Below are positions 53,901 through 63,868 of a DNA stretch of 64,000 bases, piece after piece. Each line of letters begins with the position of its first letter. The stretch's first letter is position 1. The notes under the pieces are model-generated. The model made no database searches, was not told the origin of the DNA, and was given only the letters and a program-made list of their open reading frames with translations. The position numbers and the translations under genes were made by a program. The stretch is taken from assembly GCA_000499405.2 (NCBI GenBank), contig HG738139.1:9696616-9760615 (forward strand), given 5' to 3'. Source of the DNA: Onchocerca volvulus (Eukaryota; Nematoda; Chromadorea; Rhabditida; Onchocercidae).

Positions 53901-56900
53901 CTTGTTATTTACGTCAACACCATCGACATTACATATTCGAGAAATGAAATCGAAGCATTTATCGCCCAATCCATTGAATACTTTTCGTGCTGATTTTAAT
54001 GAAACATTCATTAGTGATGCTAATTTGGCACAATGTATGGATGCCTTAAGTGTCGGCGAAATGGTTGGTAAATGTTGGATTTTCGTCATTTACTTGAAAT
54101 GTTATCTTCTTTGGCTTAATATTTATTACTTATCTTACTTATTATTTTACTTATTTACTTAATGTTTATTTACTTATATATTTATTTATTTCTTTATAAT
54201 TATATCTGCCTAATTATTACGCTTACACAATTTCACACCTATTTTTTCGTTTATTTATCTCCCTTCTGATTTCAATTCTTATCAGTCTCATTCCTCAACT
54301 CTTTCTTTTTTTGTTCATTTTTTGAACTTGTTTCATTTGATTTATTTTCTTTGATTATTATTCGCTTTTATTTTACTTGCTACATCAATTTAGACTTCTT
54401 CTTTTTAATTAATCAAATCTTTCGCTTTAGCAACAAATACGAAAATTGGCGTTTCTTAAACTATCAGTGATGATCGAAACTTATGCTGGAAGTGGTATTA
54501 GGATTGGTGTTATCGCTGATAATAATGATAGTGGCAGAGTAAGCAAAAGTTGGGCAGTTCATAAATTTATCAGACGAATGCGCAACAATGATGCCATTAA
54601 TAGTACTAGTAAACCTACTGGACGTAAGCTAATACTTTTGTTTAATGAACCTTAATTATTGATGGATATCTTCAATTACAGAATGAAATGATATGCATGG
54701 ATAGTTCCAAAACATATTTCTTGGCCAAAAATATAAATACGCAGCATTATTTAGATTGAACAATATGATCATAGCAAAAGAATTTTTTCTAATCGGTTGA
54801 AAATTACGAACAATCAAATATGAAATAATAGATTTGGAATATAATTCTCTATTCAGCTTGGAATATTTGTTAACAAAAAAAAAATTTGAAAATATAGAGT
54901 ATAATAAAAATTTTTGCCTGTTTCTTCCCCATCAATTGTTTCTATATTTTTCTATAGTCATCCATTAAACAATTTTCAAGAATTTTCTCATTTTCAGCAG
55001 AACTTTCAACTTTCGGTTTACCGCTAGCCGTCATCCAGAGTCGTTCGGGTTTTGCTCTGCCTCGATTCGTTTTGGAAATGATGTATTTTTTACGTATCGC
55101 AGCTCCAGATACTGTCGGGATATTCCGGAAAAGTGGTGTTCGTTCACGAATTACGGAATTGCGAATGCTATGTGATGTGGCTCCAGAAGCGGAAGTTTTT
55201 ACAGATGGAAAACTTGACCTATCTCAGGTATTTACCACTTCTCAATATCTCGGAAAGCTTAAAATCATTTTTTGATTTATGGTAATTCGTCAAGGTATTT
55301 TATAAATCGATCAACATGTTAAACTTAAAAATACTTTGACTGTATGCTATTTATTAAATTTAAAAAGGAATCGCAATAATTTTTATAGAGCATAGATGCT
55401 ATTTTGATTTCACTTGATCTCCATGGCAATGTGGAATGATTTATTTTGATACTATTTTATTTCATGTATATTCAATGTGGTACCATTTTAGGTTCATGAC
55501 ATAGCTGATCTTTTAAAGCAGTACTTCCGTGAATTGCCAGAACCTTTGATGACTGCCAAATATTCGGAAACATTCGCCAAGATTTTCATACGTAAATTAT
55601 AATATTTATTGGATATTATTACATTTCGATGTATAAATTTCATTAATTTATTTACTTTTTTCGTACAAAATTGCATAATTATTACCCTTTTGTCAAATTC
55701 ACAGATATTCCGATGGAAATGCGTATGGAAGCTCTTCAATATGCTGTTTTGTTGTTGCCTGATGAGCATCGTGAAGCATTGCAAACTTTACTTTATTTCC
55801 TTCATGATATTGCTAAACATTCTGCAACTAACAATGTTAGTTTTTATTTTTCATAATTTTGTTAATTTCTGTTTGCATTTCGAATATTGTATTTCTAAAA
55901 TCATTCAAATTTCATATGCTACTTTTTTGTATTTCACGATTACATTCAAAATTCATTTTTAAAAAATTAAAAAATTAAAAAGGAAGTCACAGACAAAAAT
56001 AAAAAAAAGAAAAGAAAGGATCTGAAAAGTAGGTATTTCATATTCATTTTTTTGAAAAATTTTAATCAGAGCAAGAGAAGAGTTTCGAATTTTATTAATG
56101 AATGTTAAAATTTCCAAGATCTTTTTCTGCTGAATTTGAATGTTATTTTGTTTTTTAGATGACGTCACAAAATCTCGCTGTATGCTTCGCACCGTCATTA
56201 TTTCAGTTATGTGGTTCACGCTTGAATAATATTAGTCCGACAAGGTTGGCATTAATTTGGTAGCTGAAATATGAGATAACGTCACGATCACGTGAAGTAT
56301 TGGTATCTTCGCGCCTAGCAAATAGTAATATTTATTTTTACGAAGAATCGTCTTTCTAGACGTCATAAAACAATTGGAGCAGCAGGACTGCCGACAGAAC
56401 GTGAAATTAAGGAATCACGCGCTGCACAAGAATGCCTGGTGCAGATGATCGAACACTGTAGCAAAGTATTCATCGTACCAGCCAGTCCCGGTTTCGAACG
56501 TGATAGAGGTAACGAGTACTGTAAAGGTACCGAACCGGATGCACCATTTCTCGCCGAATTGGGTTTATCCCAAGATGGAAATTACAAAACGTATCTGTTA
56601 CAAAAAGCCAGAGAGCTGTTGAAGGTAAGCAGCTTTCAATTTATTTCGCTTTCGAATATCTTATCTCAGTTTATTTTAAAATACTCAAAAAAATCAGCTA
56701 CCCAAATTGCAATATTTCTTCAGGAACATCGGGATCGTTGGAAAGGTTGGATTGTTGAGGGCACAGTGAATGGTGTTGAAATTTCAACCAAAAAATCAAC
56801 CGATGGTCATCCCTTGCGATTCTTCCGTGTTTGGGTTGATATTGAAGCACCACCCAAAGAGATTCTTACTAGGATTGTTCGAGAAAGGTTGTCTTTATTT

Positions 56901-58038
56901 TTATTTTATTAAATTATCAAATAATACTGTTATGAAAAGATACAAGAGAGTTTGATGATATGATAAGGCATGTAATAGCCTATATCTATCCATATAATTA
57001 AAAATGTAAATGTTCCTTATTTTTTTTCTCGGAGACCTTAAATCTTCGAAAATTCTTCACCGATTGTTTAAAATTTTGATACAAGGTTGTATTCGAATAG
57101 GTTGCGTATTTTTATATAGATATACCTACTTTTTTCTAATGTTTTACACCTGTGACAGGTAAAAGTAAGTGAGCGGACTGATTTTTTGACCACGCCTTTA
57201 TAAGCATGCAGAATTTATTGACAACGTTTGCTTTCTGCATTCACCAGAAGCCAGCCACTCGAAAGCGTGACCGGTCAGCTAGTATAGTATAATTATTTTT
57301 AAATTTAGAAATGTTTGGGATCATCAAACTATCAACTGGAGAACAGTGGCAATATTGAATGCCGAAAATTGTGACGTTTTCCAGTATGTTATCAATGATA
57401 CGCCATCACATCCTACTCGTGACACCACGGTGGTTAGGTATGTCCAATTGTATTTACAAAAAACTTGCTTAATATGCGACAGTAGGGGAATTTTACGAAG
57501 GATTGCTGAACTTGAATACGTAGAGATACTATGTATGCAATTAATTTCATGAAATTTAATTTTTTTTTTTAAGTTTGAAATTTAATTTTTGAATTTATTA
57601 GGCTGTGGCGTACGGATATGAAAGAATTACGTGGTGGTTGTGTTTTAGTAGAGCGTTCAGTACATTCCAGTGAAACACAACTATTGGGTGGTATTTCTGC
57701 TGCTGTACTTTCATCACAATTTCTCGTTGAGCCAATTACTGGCCGTTCACGTGTTACGTATATCACGAGAACTGATTTAAGGTATAGCATGAAAAGTTTT
57801 GTCTTTGTTGGTTATATATTTCTTTATTTATCTTTCAGTTAAGGTTAGCTTTTTTTGACAAATGAATTTTTTCTATTTCAATTTAAAAAATTTTCTTTTA
57901 AAATTAAATTTTAGAGGTCGAAGTAATGTTTGGTATAGTAAAATATATGGACAGCTTATTGCTCGACAACTTTCACAATTACGAGACTCATTCAAACAAT
58001 TTACACGTGTCGATGATGGCCCTGAAACGAAAGTTTGA
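41933..58038 (+). CDS. gei-1: DLC1/STARD13-family RhoGAP with SAM and START domains
   Basis: Twenty-six exons join without a frame break: 41933-42187, 42637-42881, 42980-43177, 43370-43409, 47360-47431, 47659-47789, 48137-48220, 48565-48643, 48890-49091, 49335-49466, 50360-50673, 51373-51841, 52200-52387, 52794-52966, 53339-53547, 53745-54063, 54431-54623, 54998-55227, 55492-55591, 55705-55835, 56159-56244, 56360-56624, 56724-56887, 57309-57437, 57602-57781, 57915-58038. They encode about 1,570 residues. Order: SIYDNVP (38-44), SAM (about 247-314), Ser-rich linker, RhoGAP (about 1,105-1,283, arginine finger near 1,145), START (about 1,335-1,550), TGA. Family members accelerate GTP hydrolysis by RhoA/Cdc42 at focal adhesions and bind lipid through START. 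The first exon begins after an acceptor with one carried base, so the 5' end is upstream: either a small unseen exon or the block ending at 39,636. It is longer than human DLC1 (1,091 or 1,528 residues) because of the linker. The symbol follows the C. elegans orthologue. Confidence 0.9.
42043..42063 (+). other. SIYDNVP motif (tensin SH2-binding type)
   Basis: Codons AGC ATA TAT GAC AAT GTG CCT spell SIYDNVP inside a Ser/Asn-rich segment. The identical heptapeptide is the focal-adhesion targeting site of vertebrate DLC1 (around Tyr442), bound by the SH2 domain of tensins. In vertebrates it lies between SAM and RhoGAP; here it lies about 200 residues before SAM. That the same partner binds in the worm is inference. 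Confidence 0.75.
43410..47359. other. 3.95 kb intron before the SAM exons
   Basis: Phase-1 exons flank it (GTT G|GTAAGT on the left, TTTTCAG|AA on the right). It contains a long T run (43,629-43,655), a CT microsatellite (44,178-44,193) and otherwise AT-rich sequence without supported exons. Its size, next to introns of 100-900 bp downstream, and its place just before SAM would suit an internal promoter for a short SAM-RhoGAP-START form, but nothing diagnostic is seen. Confidence 0.45.
47360..47789 (+). CDS. gei-1: SAM domain exons of the DLC-family gene
   Basis: Exons 47360-47431 and 47659-47789 encode a SAM domain. The first has the helix-1 signature AIECVRWLRDAGFPQYARLY. The second has FPIDI, RDHEFLDDDSL, RRLNALNRCAIMK and closes with KVENV. 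Human DLC1 has GFPQYAQLYE, FPIDI, REHDFLD and RRLNTLNKCAVMK at the same places, so the assignment is firm. This SAM type acts as a protein-interaction module and is reported to autoinhibit GAP activity in DLC1. The intron between the two exons is 227 bp and falls in phase 1. Confidence 0.93.
48137..54623 (+). CDS. gei-1: Ser-rich linker exons of the DLC-family gene
   Basis: Eleven exons between SAM and RhoGAP are mostly disordered, but landmarks of the DLC family recur in order. After an acidic run DDDDDQ comes VAISNKWKYQRNSQTWSR (DLC1: CAISGKWTFQRDSKRWSR). Then come RARALMKRMN (49,335 exon), RDLVIGDPVLVS (50,360 exon), RTRFLGASNRRMGM (51,373 exon) and ERRDSGVGSSLSR (53,501-53,539). The last is a helix QQIRKLAFLKLSVMIETY leading to SWAVHKFIRRM before RhoGAP. 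The acidic exon donor is taken at CAG|GTTGAT (48,220) because that restores the family match. The exon at 53,339 has two donors three codons apart (53,538 and 53,547). Confidence 0.85.
49933..49978 (+). repeat. Short tandem repeat CAGTGATCTATY
   Basis: CAGTGATCTATT at 49,933 is followed by CAGTGATCTATC at 49,955 and 49,967, with an AAGATCTATT variant between them. It lies in the intron after the 49,466 donor. Confidence 0.6.
54110..54195 (+). repeat. TTATTTACTTA-type tandem array
   Basis: Degenerate TTATTTACTTA/TTATTACTTATC units repeat over about 85 bp in the intron after 54,063. It is a simple-sequence array with no evident function. Confidence 0.5.
54998..56244 (+). CDS. gei-1: RhoGAP domain exons of the DLC-family gene
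   Basis: Exons 54998-55227, 55492-55591, 55705-55835 and 56159-56244 encode a complete RhoGAP domain. FGLPLAVIQSRSG opens it. VGIFRKSGVRSRI carries the arginine finger (CGG at 55,126-55,128) and the conserved Lys. Then come VHDIADLLKQYFRELPEPLM, a helix with LLLPDEHREALQTLLYFL, and MTSQNLAVCFAPSLF with the Asn that helps coordinate the switch region. All residues expected of an active GAP are present. The domain stimulates GTP hydrolysis on Rho-family GTPases. The first acceptor is a NAGNAG (54,998 or 55,001), adding or removing one residue. Confidence 0.95.
56360..58038 (+). CDS. gei-1: START domain and C-terminus of the DLC-family gene
   Basis: Exon 56360-56624 holds the post-GAP helix (AAQECLVQMIEHCSKVF) and START entry. 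The exons at 56724, 57309, 57602 and 57915 complete the START fold: RWKGWIVEGTVNGVEIS, GHPLRFFRVWVDIEAPP, NVWDHQTINWRTVAIL, DVFQYVINDTPSHPTRD, LWRTDMKELRGGCVLV, SRVTYITRTDLRGRSNVWY, and a final helix RQLSQLRDSFKQF. Human DLC1 has ARDYVVLRTWRTNLPKGAC and LTYMCRVDLRG at matching places. START domains bind lipid in a closed groove. The TGA at 58,036-58,038 is followed by no clear AATAAA; AATAAG near 58,156 is a possible variant signal. Confidence 0.93.
56985..57282 (+). mobile_element. Helitron-like non-autonomous repeat, complete ends, in an intron
   Basis: This is the best copy. It starts TCTATCCATATAA after a host A and ends GTGACCGGTCAGCTAG before a host T, the A|T target expected of Helitrons. 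A hairpin-capable segment (GCCACTCGAAAGCGTGAC) precedes the CTAG end. Shared blocks are AAAATGTAAATG, CTTCACCGATTG, TTGTATTCGAATAGG and GACAGGTAAAAGTAAGTGAGCGGAC. The 298-bp copy has no ORF and sits within the START intron 56,888-57,308, in sense orientation. Confidence 0.6.
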
Positions 58039-59009
58039 TGAAATTAATCTTACACTGAATTAAGTGCTATTTTTATATTACATTGTTAAAGTTGCTACTA
58101 AATCTGTCTGTTGATTTATTTTTATTAATGTAACATCAAATCATAGCAATCTATGCCAATAAGCTTTGGGCTTAGTTTTGCTTAACAAATAGATTGAGTT
58201 GCAGTTTTTTGATAAATTGTTATAATATATGTTAGAAGTTTTCTTTTCTTTTTGAGAATCGCTAAATGCATCACTCCATTCTTGTTGATTGATATCTAAT
58301 TCACTTATAAATTTTTCATTTCTCTTTCACTATCATATGAAATTTGCTCCATTTCTAATCAGTAACGATCATTTCGATTCCCCCTTACCAATTTTAATTA
58401 GTGCTGCCAGTCGTTGACATTGCTAACACAGCTGTATTTCTTTTACTTGTATAATTATAATTTATTCGTTTTCTCGAAATGATCACACTATACGCTCATG
58501 TGGTTATAAATTTTCCCTCTATGATATACAAATTTTATTTACATTCTTTTCCTGTTAAAAATTAGGTTTTCTTTAATAAGTTCTAAATTGTTTTAAATTA
58601 ATTCTCATGGAAATTTTAATATCTCTTTTACTCTCATAAGTAAGATTGTCTTCCGCTTACCACATTCGAGTTTGTTCTTTTTTTTTTTTTTTGTTCGTAT
58701 TTTTTCAATGTGAATATTTGAGAAAAAAATCGCTTCATTTTGCGCTTCCTACCGCTATTTTTGTCTCTTGATTTATGATTGTAACAAATTTGTTGCGATT
58801 TTGTCGCAAAAATTGATAAGTAAATTCTGAAGTATCGCTCTCTCATTAGGCACTCTCTTATTCTTTTCGAATTATCCGAAGCAATAACACTTTGTTTCAT
58901 AAAAAATTGATGCATTTTATCTTAAAATTGTTTTTAGATTCAAGTTTATAGATTTAAGTTCAATTTCCCTTTTTGAATTTACTGGCTTCAATCAAATGAT
59001 ACAATAATT

Positions 59010-59205
59010 TATATAAATAAAAATGTAAATCTTGCTGTGTTTTGCGAAATAAATTTGTAACCTCTTCACCGATTGCTTTTAAATTTTGACACAACCTTGT
59101 ATTCGAATAGGCCGTCATTTTTATATAGACATATTCAGTTTTTTTCACATGTCACGTCCGTGACAATTAAAAGTATGTGAGGGAGCGGAATTTATTGACC
59201 CCGCC
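59010..59205 (+). mobile_element. Helitron-like repeat, 3'-truncated
   Basis: Family blocks AAAATGTAAAT, CTTCACCGATTGCTTT, TTTTGACACAACCTTG, ATTCGAATAGGC and GAGCGGAATTTATTGACC are present in order. The 3' hairpin and CTAG are missing and the 5' TCTATCC is degraded. Confidence 0.5.
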
Positions 59206-59744
59206 TTCCTTTTTTTCTCATTCTTCCCCGCCTCCCACCTCTCTCTCTTTCCATTGCTATGCTTATTACATTACGTGGATCTATCCAAGGAAAGAAGGGA
59301 AAAATGAAAAAAAGAATTAAAATGCTTTCTGATATGACAGGTAAATATAAAAATTTTTTCATTTATAACGAATCTGAAAAAAAAAATTTAAATAGTTGTT
59401 AAATTTTGAATTCGAAGTTTTTTCCTTAAAAAAATTGGCCTAGTTTGTTTGAAAAAAGGCATCAATTTAGCTTAAAGAAATTTTATTATATTCTAAATAT
59501 TTCTTAGGATCAAATTTTTTGCTCAGTTAATTTTCTCCGACTTAATTTTGATTTAACTTAATTTGATATGAATTTAATGTTAAAATATTAACTCATAACT
59601 CTCTTCATTTTCCCACTAAACATTCGAAAAGATTAAATATTCAAATTAATCAGAAGTATTAGTGACTTATAATTTAATATAACTGATACTAATCCTTTCT
59701 TTTTTGAATTTTATTCATATTATACCTTAATTTCTTTATTTTTG

Positions 59745-59945
59745 TCTATCCATATATATAAATAAAAATGTAAATGCACCCTATTATCTCTAATATCTCT
59801 AATACAAATGATAAATCTCCAGAGGTTCTCCACCGATTGCTTTGACTGCGACTGCTCCCTCCAATGTTTCAAGTTCTTATTGATTGATTTGAAATTTTCA
59901 TACCGCGGTTGCATTCGAATAGACGCGTGTTTTCAAATAAATAAG
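59745..59945 (+). mobile_element. Helitron-like repeat, 3'-truncated
   Basis: It opens TCTATCCATATATATAAA, matching the complete copy at 56,985, then AAAATGTAAATG, CTCCACCGATTGCTTTG and TGCATTCGAATAGACGCG. It lacks the 3' end. Confidence 0.5.
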
Positions 59946-60157
59946 GCGAATAATTTAAGCTTTTTGTTTATTTTTGCTTTATGAGAGATGTAATTCTGTT
60001 TACTTTCTGGTTTATGGGAAAAGTAGTTGTGTCGCAGAAATGTCGAGATCATGACAGTGTATAATGAAATGTCTTCTCCAAGCAATTTATGATTTCTTCT
60101 AATATTAGGCTGATATTACTTTTAATATTAGGTTGTGTCTTGAATTGTCTCTTTATC

Positions 60158-60341
60158 GTAAATGTTCAATATTCATTTTGACACAACGTTTCAAGTTTTA
60201 ACCCATTGATTTGAAATTTTGACACAACGTAACATCCGAATAGGCACGTTGTTTTTGTGTAGATACATCTACTTTTTTACCTGTCATACCTGTGACAAAT
60301 AAAAGTGAGCGGACAGAATCTATTAATCACGCTTACTTTTT
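60158..60341 (+). mobile_element. Helitron-like repeat, internal fragment
   Basis: TTTTGACACAACG, CCGAATAGGCACG, ACCTGTCATACCTGTGACA and AAAAGTGAGCGGACAG match the family. Neither terminus is intact. An inverted fragment of the same family follows at about 60,390-60,480. Confidence 0.5.
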
Positions 60342-60389
60342 GCAAAATGGACGTGGCTTTCAATATGCAACGCTCAGTAGGCTTGGTAA

Positions 60390-60655
60390 AGTATGCCAAT
60401 GCAACGTTTTGTCAAAATTTCAAAGCAACAGATAAAAATTTTCGGAGATTTAAAATTTTGAACAAACGTACATTTAGGACTGCTAGTTTTAATATCATGT
60501 ATAATTTTTTATAGTAGCAACAGTTCAACAATTCAATTGAACAATTTCCAATCCAACTTCTATCAAGATTTCCAAGGAACAGGTAAAAACTTTCGGAGAT
60601 TTAAGATTTTGAACAAGCGAATATTTACGACTTTTAATATCTTTTAATATCATAC
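60390..60655 (-). repeat. Inverted family fragment with a local duplication
   Basis: The reverse complement of 60,390-60,480 reads the family blocks (TTTGAAATTTTGACAAAACG). The segment TTTCGGAGATTTAAAATTTT with its TTGAACAAACG tail, starting near 60,435, recurs about 151 bp later near 60,586 as TTTCGGAGATTTAAGATTTT. It is followed in both by an ATATTTACGAC/ACATTTAGGAC and TTTTAATATCAT segment. Confidence 0.55.
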
Positions 60656-60832
60656 ATTTGAGCAGTTTCGAATTCAATTTCAAGTTCAGTCAGAAATCAA
60701 TTTCGAGAATAGTTCGGATGCAATTTATCTGCTTTAGTTCATCTAAATAATGCCTCGCAGAAGAATACTTGACCAAGTGTACAAAAATATCTATATTGTT
60801 ATCACATTTATAGGATGCAATGTTCATCACTA

Positions 60833-63019
60833 TCAAGGAACGAGTAAATGAGTTGGTATGCCAAGGGAATTCATTTGTTCCCAATTCAAATTTCTCCAGG
60901 TTGGAAAATAAGTAATTAAAGCACGAAAGCTTTGCTTCAGCAGCGTTTCTGGATTTCTATAAAGCAATAGAAAAGAGTCAATTTGTGTTTGATTGGCCAG
61001 AATTTTTTTCTGAAGCATAACCACGGTCCCGTGACAAGTGACATCCAGCGTTAGTTCATCGAATTTACATTTAGGAAGCCAATTCAGACGATACCACGTA
61101 AATGTTTGCATTTCCAAGATACATACCTGCAATGAAATTTCTGGTATTAAATATTAAACTGAAAAAAGAGTGGAACTTGAAGTATTCATTTCAGGCCCTG
61201 TCTTAAGCACATGATATTCATCGATTGTCAGAAACCCTGAAGTACGAAAGAAGTCTTAGAAGCCAAAGATTTCTTCTGAATCATGCAATACACTGCATAT
61301 ATTGTGAAGCAAGCCTTTGAATCGTTCATCAAATTTTGGCTCTTTATTTTGACAAGGCTTGGATTGAGACTTTAATTTAGCTCACTTTTCTATTTATTCA
61401 ACAGCAAAAAAAAGTAATTGATCAAATCTCTAATTTTTGAGAAGTATATCTAATTTTTATGATATGAAAATTCCGAATACTGTTATTAGTAAGATGACAG
61501 TAAATATTCTTTTGGTAAATCAGAGAAAGATTTATTGCTGGTTTAGCAATAATAAAAATAATGAAAGATAATAGCGCTTCCAGAAAACTGCTATCATCAG
61601 TTTGATTTCCTGAAGTAAAAATGCTAATCTTTCAACAACAAAGTTTTCACTAGTAAAGTTACACTCAGCAGTTAGACGTGAATGGAAAAGAGATTGTAAA
61701 GATATTCAAAATGAAAGTTAAGGATTAAAAATGAATATGACTTTCTGGAAAAGGCAAGAATCGGAATCCGCAGATGCCCTTAAGGTTCAGGACAGTTTAG
61801 AAGTAAGACTTCGAGCAACTAGAATTTTCTGAATCAGTCATGAATGATTGCTGATAAGACTTTAGTTTTATTTCTTGCATCTTACCTTGCTGCCTATACT
61901 GTTAAAACTTTTTAAATTATTTATCCGTTTATCCTTTAAATATTTCAAGGCCGAAATGAATTAGTGGAGAAAATTGATATTTGTATGCAAATTTAGAGAC
62001 AATTCTATGGAAGTAAATGGCAAACATGCAAGCACCTCACAACGATTAGTATTCTGATTAAGGCTATCATAGGGTTCCACAAATTCCGCTATTATCCATA
62101 ACCATCCGTTACGTCCCACGTGTTTCACGCGCCTGATAAGCGTAGTGGTACTTCTCATTTGTTGTGATATTGCGTTAGGTAATGGTTGTTGTTGTTCAAC
62201 TTGTTGTTGTTGTTGTTGTTGTTGCTGAACAGCTGGTAGACTATTCCCAATGATACCTGCCGCTTTTGTATAAACAACATCCAATTCACCGGTATTTAAA
62301 TTGGCCCGAACCAAACGGCCCGTTAAATATCTCATTTCCGGATAGATGATTGTTGTAGCACTTTCGAATAAAAACATATAATTATCATGAACCCACGGCT
62401 GACCGCAAAAACGCAAACCAGACATATGTGCAGTGAGGAAAACAGATTGCACTGGTGCATCCAGACTGATCTGAGCCACGTAGTAATTTTGGATCTGATC
62501 ATTTTGAGACAAGAAAATAATGCCTCGCTCAGAAGAAGCTCTTGCAGAACTCCAGAAATGTGAGGTGTCGCTCAGTTGATAAAAGAGAGTTTTTCGAATT
62601 CGAATTAATTCCTGAGAATGATCGAATCGAATTGCGTAGACGTGAAAGCATCCAATGGCGAAACATACCAGTATCCCCTCCAGTGAATTGATCTCATACA
62701 GATGTTTCATTTGTAAAGACGGTGGCAAGTTGATGATTGCGTAGCGTCGCGCAACTCCTCGATGTAAATCCCATACGAAGAGTTGAGATTGTAGTTCCGG
62801 ACCTTCACCGATCACGTAAACATATCGTGCATCTCTGCTCACCGAATAGTGATAAGTTACGCTTGGATAAGTCAAATCTTCGATTCTTTCATCCGCCAAT
62901 GGAAAAATTTTTTGCGGCTTACAGCGGATAACTCCATCATTTCGCTTATTTTCAATTTTTTTAATCTCATCATTGTTGCCGGAATTGTGACCATTACTGC
63001 TCAATGCTGAGTCAATCAT
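60833..63019 (-). CDS. Two-exon gene, beta-propeller-like protein with polyglutamine tract
   Basis: Exon 1 is 62036-63019 (ATG at 63,019, 328 codons, ending TGT GAG|GTGCTT in phase 0). Exon 2 is 60833-61126 (acceptor ATTGCAG, 97 codons, TGA). They join in frame as NTNRCE|VCILEMQTF, giving 425 residues. I do not recognise the family. Blade-like strand patterns recur, for example YSVSRDARYVYVIGEG then QSQLFVWDLHRG, and WLWIIAEF, as in WD40- or Kelch-type propellers. Residues about 264-280 are nearly all Gln. There is no signal peptide or membrane segment, so it is probably cytoplasmic or nuclear. The ATG is the first after an in-frame stop 13 codons upstream, with an AATCAG acceptor-like site between them that would suit leader trans-splicing. 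The gene is convergent with the DLC-family gene. Exon 1 read through would end at 61,961 without the second exon. Confidence 0.75.
62183..62227 (-). repeat. CAA microsatellite encoding polyglutamine
   Basis: On the coding strand nearly pure CAA codons give nine Gln, then Val-Glu, then three more Gln. Pure CAA coding makes length variation between individuals likely. Confidence 0.85.
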
Positions 63020-63868
63020 TTCGTTTATATTCGAATACTGATTTGATTCTTTTTAAGTAAATTTTCCTTTATATGCTCTGAAGATTAATAAATTATATTA
63101 GAGAAGACTTATTCATTCAAAAACATTTACAGTGTAAGTTTCGAATTGAACTATTTGAATTTAATGATTTTATAAACACATACATTACTTATGAATCAAG
63201 ATCACTTCAAGTATGATGCAACCATGTAATCAACTTTTTTTTCACACAAAGCATAAATTCACATTAATTTTTGTATTTGAAAATCTCTGCCAAAATAGTC
63301 TTCATAATATTTTAAAAGAATTCAAAGTGAAATTTTCGATGTTTCCATGAAGTGACGATAAAACAGAACTCTGAACGCATTTCGTTCTAGCAGTACTGTT
63401 TTCAATAACTTACTATTAATGTAAATTGATTAAATTTGCATTCATTGCTTAAAATTTAAGACATTGCCACTTTATCCATGGTTATAATAAAATAAAATGA
63501 TTCAGTAAATTCTGTGACACTTCTTTTATAATTAATTCTTTTGCGGAAACAAAAAAAAAAAAAAGTTATGCAATTTTTAAGAAAAAAATTGGTTTACTTA
63601 AGGAGACTTTTCCATGATAACAATTCATTCCAACTTGTTTACTTTATCTCTTACAGTTGTATTTTCGGTAATATTGTTATTATTCTTGCTTTTCCCTCGC
63701 GGTTTAAATCTTTTGACCAATCTTTAACTGATTTAGAATAAGCGAACTGTAGAGAATTTCCATCGAGGACCGATTTTCATCAGTTTTTTTTTTTTTTTTC
63801 TTGCTTTGATCTTTAAAAAATTCTTATTTCTCTGAAATGATCGAAAGAAATGAACAGTTGCAGATCGA
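63020..63868. other. Divergent intergenic region
   Basis: This 849-bp gap separates the starts of the minus-strand propeller-like gene and the plus-strand gene at the window edge. It is AT-rich with an A run at 63,550 and a T run at 63,786. It should hold both promoters, but no TATA box or other element stands out. GTTGCAG at 63,858-63,862 is an acceptor just before the right-hand ATG. Confidence 0.45.

Larger units (their letters stand above)
58039..60832. other. Intergenic region between convergent genes
   Basis: No coding exon is supported. The left part should contain the 3' UTR of the DLC-family gene; the right part contains that of the minus-strand gene. Between them lie at least three sense copies and one inverted fragment of the Helitron-like family, giving a small repeat island. 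Confidence 0.55.
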
